The position numbers and the translations under genes were made by a program. Shown here one piece after another: positions 24,401 through 35,452 of a stretch of DNA of 64,000 nucleotides; within the stretch, counting starts at the first letter, position 1, and every line of letters starts with the position of its first letter. This DNA comes from Macrostomum hystrix (taxonomy: Eukaryota > Platyhelminthes > Macrostomidae). The stretch covers positions 3,546,001 through 3,610,000 of the forward strand of contig CATNEN010000039.1 in assembly GCA_950097015.1 (NCBI GenBank), given 5' to 3'. The notes under the pieces were generated by a model that worked only from the letters and a program-made list of their open reading frames with translations, made no database searches and was not told where the DNA came from.

Positions 24401-24906
24401 CACAAGCTGCATTTGATTCGAGTAATGGCTATGCTTTTTATAAATATTCGAATGAAGAAGCTGGCTAAGGATCTTTCACGCGTTGGAAGAAAACCCGGCA
24501 AGAGGCAAAGGCTGCTTCGAACAGCGATTTTTCTTAATTTGTAATCAGCGTATTCGCATATGGAGCCTGGTAAGTTATGGCTTCAATGCATTCTGTTTAA
24601 GCTTATTCCCGTGATAAACTATATATTTGCCATTAAATGCGTGCAAAAAATTCTAGATAAATTAAAAATGAATCTGTAGTTGTTAATTTGTTAATCTTAT
24701 TTCTTACTGAGTCTGAATTTTCAATAGTTACGAACATAAAGAAAAAAGAGACCCCGACAAGCTGAGTTGGCTGAGGGTAAGAAGAAAGGCCCGGGCACAA
24801 TTATCGATCGTGGGGGAGTGGGCACTGGGGTGCCACTTTTCCTACTAGGAAAAAGGCACAACTTTTTTACCCTCATGCGCAGTCTAGTTATATTTCTTGT
24901 TCTGTG
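21414..24906 (+). mobile_element. P-element-like DNA transposon with terminal and subterminal inverted repeats
   Basis: The ends are a 32-bp inverted repeat with one mismatch: 21414-21445 against 24875-24906 (inner 25 bp perfect, ending ...CTAGACTGCGCAT). A perfect 17-bp subterminal inverted repeat, ACGATCGATAATTGTGC, lies at 21520-21536 with its complement at 24795-24811. This layout of a 31-bp-class terminal repeat plus an internal repeat is that of P elements. An 8-bp target duplication is expected for the family but the flanks (TTTTTAGG and GTTGGCTC) do not match, so the insertion has been rearranged or is old. Length about 3.5 kb; contents are listed separately. Confidence 0.87.
21720..24544 (+). 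pseudogene. THAP/P-element-type transposase gene, several frameshifts
   Basis: The THAP finger begins SFCSALGCSNN, but a short T-run near 21825 shifts the frame, which resumes as PFFPKDTEMKRKW, QVCSVHFAESCF and AVPSIFP. A 55-bp intron with donor AAAAG|GTGAGT (GT at 22232) and acceptor AG at 22285-22286 joins in phase 0 to the core (22287-23426). The core has DEMSLE, TYDGTQHN, DVPHMLKLIRNQW and KLSRHHIKFANLKM, the RNase H-like landmarks of P transposases. Near 23412 the frame shifts to IGFEHSDVLVTADF and NDLFDAFNSKR. Further changes precede FLCTYKLSQDFLEQ and GWNHNPTPTQFRSAF. The C-terminal domain runs to 24541. At least four frame changes make it inactive as read, unless some are assembly indels. 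Confidence 0.85.
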
Positions 24907-25365
24907 GTTGGCTCTGGGGCGTTAGACCTTGCGGGGGGTGGCTGGAGGGCGGGTGTACACCGCCGCGCGCTCTCTGGATTTCCGTCAGCGCGATTGGATA
25001 AGTGTACACTCATCACCGGCCCCCCCCTGAGGACTGATTTCTTATCAGCCTTCCGCCCCGCCCCGGCTTGGTCTGCTCTGTGCGTGTGGGGCGGGGGTGG
25101 GGGACACTGCTGCCTATTCTGGGTGCCTTACTTACTTGAAGTAAGTCAAGTCCAACAAGTGCAGTTGCAATAGGTATAGCCCCACCTGTTTAAATTGCAA
25201 AACGAAAATTCCAGAGAAAACTTCTAATTGTTTTTGCACACCAACAGGCAACCCCGGACTTCGAAAGTCCTATGAAGAGGATGCTCATTTTCACTTTTCG
25301 TGAAATACATAAGTGAGCAAAAAATGCTGTAACCACCTTTTTGATTATCCTCGTAGGACTAACAC
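24907..25365. other. flank of the P-like element
   Basis: G/C-run-rich stretch with no supported gene. A tight polypyrimidine plus AG acceptor at its end belongs to the following gene. Confidence 0.35.
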
Positions 25366-25383
25366 TTGGGCTGCCTACAGATA

Positions 25384-26493
25384 ATGAGATCGCCTCTTCG
25401 CTTCCGCCGATCGCACTTGATAGTGGCTTTGGTGCTTGCAACATTTGCTGTTCTTGGTCTTCTCAATAGCATCATGTCCACTCCGTTAAGATTGCCGCAG
25501 TATCTAGTCAACGAGCGGCTCAACGGCACACCCAGGATTTCCTTCGCAACGCAATACTTTGGCGAATGGTCAGGCTGGGTGCCCTACGAGAGACAGTGGC
25601 TGGAAGAGGCGCAACAGGCGTGCGGCTTTGCCTGCGACATTGTGCTCGACCCAACATACGCTGATGCTGTTCTATTCCACGGACGCGATCTGCCGCCGAG
25701 AGCTCCAACGATGACTCAAAGTCGCTGGCAGCACTGGGTGTATCTCAACATGGAGTCTCCGATGGCAACCAAGTTCCGCGGATATGACGTCTCGTACAAT
25801 CCGGCCTACCGGTTCCTATTCAACTGGAGCGCCACCACAATGCTGGACAGTTCGGTGGTCATGCCCTACGCAACTTGGATCCTACGCGAAAAACCGATTG
25901 AAGGTCCGTTCTACTCGCCGGCGAAGAAGCGCCACATGGCCTACATCACATTCTCGAACTGCCATGCCTTCAATAGCCGCACCGCAAAGGTGAAAGAGCT
26001 CAAGAACTACCTCAATGTGCATGTGTACGGTGAGTGCGGTGACAGATCGCTGCCGGAGGACAAAAATGTGTGGCGACAGATCTCGGAGCAGTACCGATTC
26101 TACCTGAGCTTTGAGAACGCATTCTGTCGCGACTACATCACAGAGAAGTTTCACAACAACGGTCTGGACTCTCAGGCGGTCCCGGTGGTCTTCGGCGGTC
26201 TGTCGCGCACCGACTACGAGCGTGTGAGTCCGCCGCACTCGTTCGTGTACGCGCTGGACTTTCCGAGCATGCGGCAGCTGGCCGAGCACCTGAAGCAGCT
26301 GGCGGCTGATGAGGCTCGCTACGCCAGCTACCACGAGTGGAAGCGGCGCTTCACGATTTTGCCCCGCTCCTCCCTGCTGTGCGGCATTTGCACCAGGCTG
26401 CACAAGGACCGCTCGCCAGCAGTGTTCGACCTGAGCCGCTACTATGATGTTCAGCGGAATTGCCGCCCCCGCAACTACAGGTATCTTGAGTGA
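25384..26493 (+). CDS. alpha-1,3-fucosyltransferase-like enzyme (GT10 family)
   Basis: A single 369-residue exon. Residues about 10-30 (HLIVALVLATFAVLGLLN) form a signal anchor after a basic N-terminus, the type II membrane topology of Golgi glycosyltransferases. The catalytic half has GT10 signatures: VYGECG, then FYLSFENAFCRDYITEKF, NNGLDSQAVPVVFGG and a late YASYHEWKRRF. The family transfers fucose from GDP-fucose to N-acetylglucosamine of glycans; the substrate here is not deducible. The start is the ATG at 25384, three nt after the acceptor CTGCCTACAG (AG 25379-25380), with no upstream exon seen. Possible poly(A) signals ATTAAA lie at 26627 and 26639. Reading frames on the other strand are shadows. 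Confidence 0.93.
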   Translation: MRSPLRFRRSHLIVALVLATFAVLGLLNSIMSTPLRLPQYLVNERLNGTPRISFATQYFGEWSGWVPYERQWLEEAQQACGFACDIVLDPTYADAVLFHGRDLPPRAPTMTQSRWQHWVYLNMESPMATKFRGYDVSYNPAYRFLFNWSATTMLDSSVVMPYATWILREKPIEGPFYSPAKKRHMAYITFSNCHAFNSRTAKVKELKNYLNVHVYGECGDRSLPEDKNVWRQISEQYRFYLSFENAFCRDYITEKFHNNGLDSQAVPVVFGGLSRTDYERVSPPHSFVYALDFPSMRQLAEHLKQLAADEARYASYHEWKRRFTILPRSSLLCGICTRLHKDRSPAVFDLSRYYDVQRNCRPRNYRYLE

Positions 26494-26644
26494 GCCGCCG
26501 AATATTTTTATATTGTTTCGCAGGAATGAGCCGAGCAGATCCTGCAGGCAGTTTTCCCGTCGAGATTTGCCCGCAATGTGCTTTTTTGTCATTCGACTCA
26601 TCCGCTGGGTAGTTGTTTTCATGTCGATTAAAGTCTTCATTAAA

Positions 26645-28600
26645 TTTTGAATCGATAACGCTTGAAGAAATGCTCGAAAACAGTTAAAAAAGAAAAACGC
26701 TTTTAGCTATGCTCTACATATTTTTCTAGTTCTGATTCGAATAACTGTTGCAGCTATGCTGGAAAATTTTTGTTGGTTTCCAATATAAAAAATACTGCAA
26801 CAGCAATTTATGCTCAAACCGTCTTCATTTATTTTTTAATCCTATATTGAATTTTGCTTGCAAGAATGCTTCTTATAGTATTTCTTTTATTTCTTAATCT
26901 AAAAACGCTGGCAGTTACGAGCGATTGCTTGAAAATTCTTTCCACATTTTTGTAGCGAATAAAATTTGCGGCTGCACTCGAAAAATAAAAGTTTTTCTTT
27001 TCTCAGAGCGAGAAGAGTAATTAAGCTAAAAAATAGCTCTTACTATTAACACTAAGTTGTACCCAAAAATCTTAAAGTATAATAATACACTTATACGAGC
27101 CGTATACTTACGTATTTAACTGTTGGTGATAGAAGATTACTAAATATACGAGTGTAATAAGTCCTTGGTGTAAGTGGTAGCAAATAAATCCTACTCAATG
27201 TTTACGGATACGTATCGTGCTACCCCTTCGTTAACCATGCGACCCTCTCGATAAATAATCCAATCCTTTCGATAATACACTCCAAAACTTTCGATAAATC
27301 ATTTTACCCCCTTGATAATTTATTCAAGCCAGTTGATAAATCATTTTACCCCCTTGATAAATTATGCTTCACACTCGATAATTCATGCTTCCACATCGAG
27401 AATTCATGCCCTGGAAATCTCATGCTTTTTCATGGAAATCTACGTTTATTATTTTTTTCATAAATCTTATGTCATTTACCTAATACCAATTATGCTTTCC
27501 CCCGGAAATCTCATGCTATCCCCCTAGAAATATCATGCCTTCTCCTATATAATGCTTTTATAATAAATAATACCAGATGCTATCCATTGATATAACTTTA
27601 CAGAGCTATATTCTTTACTCTCGTGTTTTCCTTTGTTGAATTCTTCTGCTCTCAGAATATGGAGCAAATAATGCTAGCTGCTATGCTCAAAAAACGCTTA
27701 ACTTATTAAAAATAGTAAGGCTTTATGGTACCCTCAAAACAATTTCTTTTGCTTTTAAGCTAATTGCAGCAATAGTAGAAAAACTTTTCATATAATAACG
27801 ATTGCAGCAATCCTCAAAAAGTGTTCTCTGGCGTTAATTCCTTGTTATAGAATTGGGATAACAGTTGTGCTAAAAACGTTACAATTTAAAAAGAACAACG
27901 CTAATAGCTTTGCTTCAAATATTGTCTTTCTAATGTAGTTTTAGATTTGATATTACGCTTGCAGCTATGCTCAAAAATCTCTCCTTAGTTTTATACTGAA
28001 TAACGCTTGCTGAGACTCATGAAATACTCTATTTTTCTCACTATACTAATACTCGTACCTAAAAAGAGATTAATAAAAATCTAAATACTTACGGCTCGTA
28101 CTAATAATTATGCATAACAATAATTAGCTACCCCCGATACATCGTGCTACCCGATGTACTACTACGTGCTACTACTCAATACTTCATGCTACCCCCTAAA
28201 TAAATTATTCAATCCTTTTGAAAAAACGTGCTATACCCTCAAATTATTATATTATCCCATGGAAATCTCATTGTTTGTCTTAGAAATCTCATGCAATCTC
28301 TTCAAGAAATCATTATATTCCCTAGATATCTAATGCTTTTATTCACGAATTCCTGTTCTGTGCTACTAACGCACTAACGCGCGGGCGAGAAAAAGCGCAG
28401 ATGCAGAATTAGACTGACAATGTGGGGCCCTATTTCTACAGATGAAAAATTGACCTTAAAAGTGCAGCAGAAAATGACAGTTTTTCCTAATATTTAATGC
28501 CTTTAGAATGAAGCAAATGCTTAGAAAATTTACATGTACCATCTCGTTAATAAGGCGAATATTTTAGTGACTAGCGCTAGAACAACGACAATAACACTTT
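26645..28600. repeat. AT-rich region of degenerate short repeats
   Basis: Two phrase families recur without strict period. One resembles GCTTGCAGCTATGCTCAAAAAT (about 26660-28020). The other resembles TCGATAAATCATGCTACCCC or GGAAATCTCATGCT (about 27230-27540 and 28120-28340). I see no gene. It looks like a very old, diverged satellite. Confidence 0.6.
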
Positions 28601-28619
28601 TTTACATTGAGTGAATTAA

Positions 28620-29050
28620 CACATCCCTGTAAAAAATTCGGCTGCTTCTTCGGCGATTTTTTTGTGCAAAATAGGAGTGGAATCTACCAAAATCCCCCAA
28701 TCTCGCAAGAGTTAAAGAAACCACCCAGGAAGCAGCCGATGTGATCGTAAAGTGTGCGGAAACCGCCGAAAAATCATCCGGGCCAGTGGCCCATGGGACA
28801 ACCAAAGAATCCTTTACGGTCGATTCCTCGGCGGTTTCTGAGCATGGAATCTCACGAACTGGAGGATTCTTTGGGTGATTCCATTTCGCCACCAAGAAGC
28901 ACCGAGAAACCGCCTAGTTGGGTAGATTCCAAGCATGGAATGATCCGATTGGTCTGTTTCCAGCGTTCGGCTGTTTCTTTTTCTGGAAACACCGCAGATT
29001 CCAACTGGAATCACCTAAAGAAACATCCAATTTTTGTTAGCGGGACATAT
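28620..29050. other. non-coding segment rich in GGAATC and GAAACCGCC phrases
   Basis: Motifs such as CGGCGGTTTC and GAAACCGCC occur in both orientations, as do TGGAATC and GATTCCA, suggesting a compact repetitive element of unknown type. The open frames here have no family signature. Confidence 0.35.
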
Positions 29051-29263
29051 AAAGTTTAGTATATTATATAATATTATATTACAAATATGTCGAGTAGTTA
29101 AGACTAAAAATCAGCCGTGGATAAATGGGTGCGTCAGAATGCAAAAACGTGTAAATCAGAAACAAACAAAACCAAAATCTTTGCAGTCATCAATTAGTCT
29201 ATTACACAAACAGCAGGCGCCTACAAAGTTGCAGAGGCAACCTGCATCTACCGGTGAAATGCT

Positions 29264-32200
29264 TCAATAGCCGTCGTCAGACGCATCATCGTACGAGAAG
29301 TCATCATGGTCTTCGTAATCGTCTTCTTCGTCATCTTCGTCATCAAAGAACTCGTCGTCATCATAGTCGCCGTCGAAGTCCGGATCTTCGAAGAGGTCAA
29401 AAAACTGGTTGGGCTCGCAGCCGCGGTCCGCAGCCGCCAGCAGCCTCGATACATTCAAAGCTGCGGGGTCGATCCAAGCTCCTGGCAGGCGCAACGGCGG
29501 TGGCGGCGGCAGCGCAGCCGAAGAGACCGCGCCATCGGCCAGAGCCCAGTCGTTGTCGAACCATTTCCGATGATTCAGCGGCACAGCCGGCGGTAACTGC
29601 AGCGCGGGGCCAAACGCGGACCGCTGGTCGCAGAACACGACTGGCCGCGACAGGTGCATGGACTCGAGCTGGTCCTGGGAAATGGGCAAGCAGGCATTTC
29701 AATCTCAACTCTATCCCGTAAGCGGAGCAGAGCAACAAATCTCCCTTTAATCTAGCAACAAATCTCCCTTCAATCTAGCAACCAATCTCCCTTCAATCTA
29801 GCAACAAATCTCCCTTCAATCTAGCAACAAATCTCCCTTCAATCTAGCAACAAATCTCCCTTCAATCTAGCAACAAATCTCCCTTCAATCTAGCAATAAA
29901 TCTCCCTTCAATCTAGCAACAAATCTCCCTTCAATCTAGCAATAAATCTCCCCTCAATCTAGCAACAAATCTCCCTTCAATCTAGCAACAAATCTCCCTT
30001 CAATCTAGCAACAAATCTCCCTTCAATCTAGCAACAAATCTCCCTTCAATCTAGCAATAAATCTCCCTTCAATCTAGCAATAAATCTCCCTTCAATCTAG
30101 CAACAAATCTCCCTTCAATCTAGCAACAAATCTCCCTTCAATCTAGCAACAAATCTCCCTTCAATCTAGCAATAAATCTCCCCTCAATCTAGCAATAAAT
30201 CTCCCTTCAATCTAGCAACAAATCTCCCTTCAATCTAGCAATAAATCTCCCTTCAATCTAGCAATAAATCTCCCTTCAATCTAGCAATAAATCTCCCTTC
30301 AATCTAGCAACAAATCTCCCTTCAATCTAGCAATAAATCTCCATTCAATCTAGCAATAAATCTCCCTTCAATCTTGCAATAAATCTCCCTTTAATCTAGC
30401 AATAAATCTCCATTCAATCTAGCAATAAACCTCCCTTCAATCTTGCAATAAAGCTCCCTTCAAAATAGCAGTATCTCTCCCTCGAACGATTTTATATATA
30501 ATAAATTGTTTAGAAAATGCACGAAAGTGTTTAAAAGGATCAGTGACCATGAGAGACAAAATTTCACTGACAAGATATAACTGGGTTTGATCATAGCGCT
30601 TTTTAATCAGACTCTTGCCCTTACATTGCCCCGACAGTGGGAGAAAAGTGATTTTCGATAAAATGGATTTGCTCATCGCCAAGCCAGCAGTTTGAGTTAC
30701 TAGACAATCTACTCACGTGACTAATCGGCACGCTGACACCGTGGCACTCGATAAACAGAGTGACAGCAGGGGCAGCGGTGGTGGCGGCAGCAGAGGCGGG
30801 AATCGCCACCGAGTCGGTCCGCCGCAGGCTGTCGGCAATCTCGTCCAGACTCGGCAGGCCAACGCAGTAGGACAGGTCCAGGCTGCGCAGGTGCCTCAGG
30901 GACAGCAGCCGCTGCAGGTAGGCGAGCCGCAGGGGCTGGCCCAGTCTGGGGCAGGAGGCAGCCGCCAGCTCCTCGAGGCCGGGCGGCGGCAGGCGGTCGG
31001 AGACGCCCAGGTCGAATTCGGTGCAGGAGACGCGCAGGCGGAGCAGCCGTCGACAGTCGGCCAAAGCCACGAAGCCGGTGGGGCTGATGCGGCTACAGTG
31101 CGTCAGGCAGAGAACGCGGAGGCTGCCGGATAGCTGGCGGCTGATTACCTGCAGGCTGGTGTCGTCCACCTGCACAAATTGAGGCAGAGTCAGGTGGCAA
31201 TAACCATCAATATATGCATATTTTTCTGCTCACAAAATTTCATTCTTTAACAGTAGAACTATACAGACAATTTTTTGCGCTGCACCCAAACGGAACAACG
31301 CAAGCCCACGAAACTCAAGAACACGGGCTAACTTTTTGTTGCGAATCTTCTGAAACAAATAATCAAGTCGCCAGCTTTTCAGACCGTCGAGACATTCAAT
31401 GTTTCTGGCCGAAGGTCAGATTTTTCCCATAAGCGCTAGTGTATTTCATACATCCCTATACACAAATTAGCACTGCGCCTCAGTCCGGCCTTGCCAGGCC
31501 TTTAAAATTTATCGGCATGTCACCCGAATGTGCCTGCATCATCTCCGTTTTCAGTGGTCACCTACCTTTATCTAGACGGACTGCTGGACCTACAAGGGCT
31601 ACAACAGGTGGAAATAGGCCACTATGGACACCCTGTCGCGAATTTCTTAAATTTCACTGATTAAGCCTGAATATGAGGCGCAACTCAGCCACAGTACACC
31701 ATCGTCCAGTCTCTTAACCAATCAGCTGACATGGATTGGTCATAGAAGTTAATACAATGTTTAATGTTAGTTGTCCTTGTCACCAGGGACTTCGACAAGA
31801 ATCGCTGAATATCACGACGATGCTGACTCGGACGGCTTTAAAAGTTCATCGTAAAGGGTGGTAAATTTTGATCCAGATGCTGGACTTTCACGAAAATCGG
31901 TCTTTCGGTTTGGGAGCTATCGTGAAGTAAGTAGTGGTATTTGAAATTCGAAATTTGACCTTCGTGGTCATTCCACGAAATAGCGTGGTCTTTCTACTGT
32001 TGAGACTTTCTACTGTTCTACTTAAAGAACGTATTCTGCTTCCTACGGAGATGTATTCCCCGTGCTCACAAAGATCCGCCAGCCCGAATTCAAATATCCT
32101 TCCAGCCCATGACGGAAATCGGCAAATCACAGCCGCAGAGCAGCTGACAACTTTAAGCTGCTGGCGCACGAACCCCGGATATGTCTATCTTTACCGACGG

Positions 32201-35200
32201 ATCGGACCCGGACAGGGCTGGTGGCAGCCGGGTCGTCATCGACCGCAAGACGCCCGACAACAATGTGGCTGAACCCATCCAGATGATCGGAGCCTCTGAC
32301 CAGCAGGCCTTCTCGCTCCGGGCCATCCTAAAGTGCGATCATCGCCTCTGACAGGCAAAAGCTGGCTGGCGGGGAAGGTCAACAAGGTAGGAGCACGCAA
32401 GTAATTGCTATCCCGTAGACATCTGGACGCGGCAGCGGGGATGGCCCGCGGACCTTCGGCAAGAAGAAGCGGATAGCTCGTATGGACGAGGAGAATTTGA
32501 AGCATGCTCGAGCCATTAAAATGTACGGCCTACAGCAGCCAGGGGGATGTCGTCAGCTATCATCGCTTTTCTATCGGTCACTCAATAAAAAACAAGCCAC
32601 AGCAGACGGCTGTTCCTCACCGAAGTGTTCGTCAGCATGAGACAGGAGACACTGCTGAAGGCGCCGAGAGCCGCAAGCCAGCGTTCGCTACGCCTGATCG
32701 GCCCGATGTCCGTCTGCAGCCGGCCGAAGAAGCCGCCATGCGAAGGCAGTTCAATGTGGAAAGCGGAGCTGGTCACGTCGCGGCCGGCAAAGTCGGCAAC
32801 GCAGAGGGCGGACAGCCGGGAGAAGAGCTCGGCGGGCTGCCAGTCCAGCCAAGGCTTTACGGCGAAAGCGCCGTGACCGCCGCCAACTCCAAAGCGACCA
32901 GCAGCGGTGGAGTGGGGCTGGGCTACGCTGATCAGAAGGCGGCGAAGCGACTGGCAGCAAGCGGAGTCGGCGAGGCGGCGAAGCGGACGGGGCGAGACGA
33001 GCCCGACAAGCTCCAGTGTGGTCAAACGGCTAGTCAGGAAGTAAAAACACCGACCGGTCAGGGCCGCCGCGGGAATGCGCAGCTCCTCCAGGGTGGGGGC
33101 TACGGCCTGCGATAAACAAGTGGGTGGTAAGGGAGATTGGGTGATGAGGGATGCTAGGTGATGAGGGAGACTGGGCGATGAAGGAGACTAGGCGATGAGG
33201 GAGACTAGGCGATGAAGAAGAATGGGTGATGGGTGATGAGGGAGACTGGGTGATAGGTGATCAGGGAGACAGGTGATGAGGGATACTGGGCGATAAGTGC
33301 GACTGGGTAATTAAGGGAGACTGGGTAATGACGGAGACTCGGTGATGAGGGAGACTGGGCGATGAGGGAGAGTTGGACTGGGTAATGACGGAGATTGAGT
33401 GATAAGGAAGGAATGGGCGATGAGGGAGGCTGGGGTAAATGTAGCGGAATGAGATAGTAAACCAAAGTGCCGACCTTCAGCAGGTGCCACATGGCGTCCT
33501 CGCCGATTTCGCACTCATCCCCACCGCGCCCAGTGCCTGCAGAGCCGCTGCAGACAAACTGACGCGGCGGCGGCGGAGCCACCAGGCGGAGTCGCGCGAG
33601 GCGGGGCAGGCCGACCCTGGCAGCCGAGCGGCAGTCGGCAACGTTGAGTCGCACGGGGACGAGTTCGAGAGTCTCCAGGCTCGGGAATTGCCGAGCAATC
33701 TCAGCCAGTAGGCTGCCCGTGACGCAGCTGCGGGGATAATCAGTCAAGCTGATCGTCAAGCTGCTCAGCGTTGATGGCAGCTGTCGGAGGAGCCGAATGC
33801 AGCGGGCATCAGTCAGGTCAGGCGAGGAAAGAGGAAAACCGCGTCGAAACAGGCTGCCGTCTATGCGAAACTGCCTGGTGGCTGCCAGAGCAAGGTGAAC
33901 CCGCTGGTAGCTGCAGCTGCACACTTCCTAGGGATTTGAGGTGGGATTTGAGACTGATTGGTGCCTTGAACTCCTCCTCGGTCTGAGGCTACCTGGTGCT
34001 TCCTTCTGGAGATTTAAGCTTATCACAAGGGGACATTAACTAGTCTAGGTAGTTTTTAAATTAGGGGGGTGAGTGGCAAAGTGGTCTAACGCGCTTGCCT
34101 CTCGCACCAAGGTCCCTGGGCTCGACGAGGGCACATTCATTTTGGGCTGAGAGAAGGCTTCGGGGGGTTGTCCTGCAATTTACTCCATCCGAGGACCAAC
34201 CTCCAAGACACAGTGAGACTGTACACTGCCTGACGATGAGAAAGTGTGTGCCTGCATCTGTGTGCGTTTGAGTGTGTGCTCAGTGGAATGGGCAGAACTG
34301 CCTCCTCGCTGGCTGCGGGTCTACAGTCACCAAATGATGTGCCATTGAACTAACAAGGATTCGAGGAACCAAGAGTTAGGATGGGAACTCACCAGCAGGG
34401 TGAACCAGTCCTTCACTGAGAGCCGCTCCAGAATGGCGCGGAAGGCCATGGGGTTTAGCAGGGACAGGGCGCACTGGGCCGCGTGCTCCATCCGACGAGC
34501 GGCAGCTGCATCGGCGCGAGACTCAGCGGCCTCATCGGCTTCATCCTCGGCAGCGCTCGCCGTGTCAGCCGGCTGCAGGCGTAGGCGCTCATAGAATGGC
34601 GACATTCGCAACAGATTGCAGCGACGGCGGGGCAGCTTCGCATGGTCTGGGGCTCGGCGGCCGCAGGAGGCTCCGTGCAGCACCAGCTGATGAGGCTCAG
34701 CTGCCAGGCAGGATGTGGCAGACTGTGGCAGAGCGAATTCTATCACCGCGCCGCCTGTCAGCCGGCTGCTGAAGCTTGTTCGCCGTCGCCTCATTAGACG
34801 CAGGCTAGACAGTGGGCCGAACTGCTCAGTCAGGTGGCTGCGCAGCCATGCCTTTGTTGTCTATGGCCGAGATTGGATTGGCTAGGATTAGTGCGCTGGA
34901 TGCATGAGATCTATTGCAGCTTGGGCTGGGTGTTATTTTTAGCATTGGCTTAATGGGATAGTTAGATTAGATATGTAGTAATTTATAGGGTCTATAACAG
35001 GTGATAAATGCAATCTGAGGCATGATATATTTTGGATCTGTACAAGCAGTAAGAATTTATTTGACTAGCTATTCATTAATCTATAGCAAAATGACCATCA
35101 AGTTACTTACAGACTCTAGAATATTATCAACAAACACTTTTGTTGTAGACAATACAAATTTTTCCTTGTCGTTGTGAGTTCTCTAAAATAAATTTAATTA

Positions 35201-35428
35201 TATATACTATTTAGTTATTCAGGTTAAAAAGCAACCTTAGCAGTTACTGAGCTATCTATTACAATCACATACCTTATGAAGTTCCATCCAGTCATATGGC
35301 TTCATGGGAATTGAATTCTTTTCCATAGTCTTACAGGTAATAGTGTTGTCTCCATCAGGACAAACTAAGCCACTTTGATCAGCTATTATAGATATAGATG
35401 TGTTTGCAGTTGGCATAGAAGTGGCCAT
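29264..35428 (-). CDS. F-box and leucine-rich-repeat protein, seven exons
   Basis: Exons on the minus strand: 35428-35273, 35182-35111, 34851-34393, 33927-33475, 33106-32621, 31169-30717 and 29674-29264, each with GT-AG borders and every intron in phase 0. Total 829 residues. The start ATG (35428) lies 25 nt after an acceptor TGTTTCAG. An F-box spans the exon 3/4 junction (about residues 212-255): NPMAFRAILERLSVKDWFTLL continuing EVCSCSYQRVHLAL. Leucine-rich repeats follow in exons 4-6 (LRVLCLTHCSRIS, LRSLDLSYCVGLP, LETLELVP). The last 36 residues are almost all Asp/Glu/Tyr. By family it should be a substrate receptor of an SCF ubiquitin ligase, with the repeats binding the target. No specific FBXL orthologue is assigned. 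Introns hold minisatellites and other repeats. Confidence 0.87.
29731..30470. repeat. 23-bp minisatellite in the last intron of the F-box gene
   Basis: Unit CTAGCAACAAATCTCCCTTC plus AAT, about 32 copies, with frequent CAACAAAT/CAATAAAT exchange. Copies degrade towards the 3' end near 30450. Confidence 0.95.
31265..31738. repeat. dispersed repeat, copy 1 (inverse of 36877-37348)
   Basis: About 470 bp that match the region 36877-37348 in opposite orientation: for example GGGCTAACTTTTTGTTGCG here against CGCAACAAAAAGTTAGCCC there, and TGAATGTGCC-type phrases with the common CACCCGAATGTGC. It lies inside an intron of the F-box gene. Its class is unknown. Confidence 0.8.
32100..32510 (+). pseudogene. 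possible retrotransposon RNase H remnant
   Basis: An open stretch from an ATG at about 32180 begins MSIFTDGSDPDRAGGSRVVI; the FTDGS motif is typical of RNase H domains of non-LTR retrotransposons. The frame ends after about 50 codons and only fragments follow. It is inside an intron of the F-box gene. A chance match is possible. Confidence 0.3.
33118..33440. repeat. degenerate minisatellite in the intron between exons 4 and 5 of the F-box gene
   Basis: Repeated GATGAGGGAGACTGGG with variable AGGTGAT insertions, units of about 16-25 bp. Confidence 0.85.
34070..34330 (+). repeat. tRNA-derived SINE in an intron of the F-box gene
   Basis: A-box TGGCAAAGTGG at 34074-34084 and B-box-like GGGCTCGACGA at 34118-34128 with tRNA spacing. 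An unrelated tail of roughly 200 bp (TGTGTGCCTGCATCTGTGTG) follows. Consistent with a SINE; no second copy was seen in the window. Confidence 0.6.
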
Positions 35429-35452
35429 TTTGGTAAATAATTATTTTCTATC

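Noticed and set aside
25882-26640. 252-codon minus-strand frame
   Set aside because: Antisense shadow of the fucosyltransferase coding region, no family signature.
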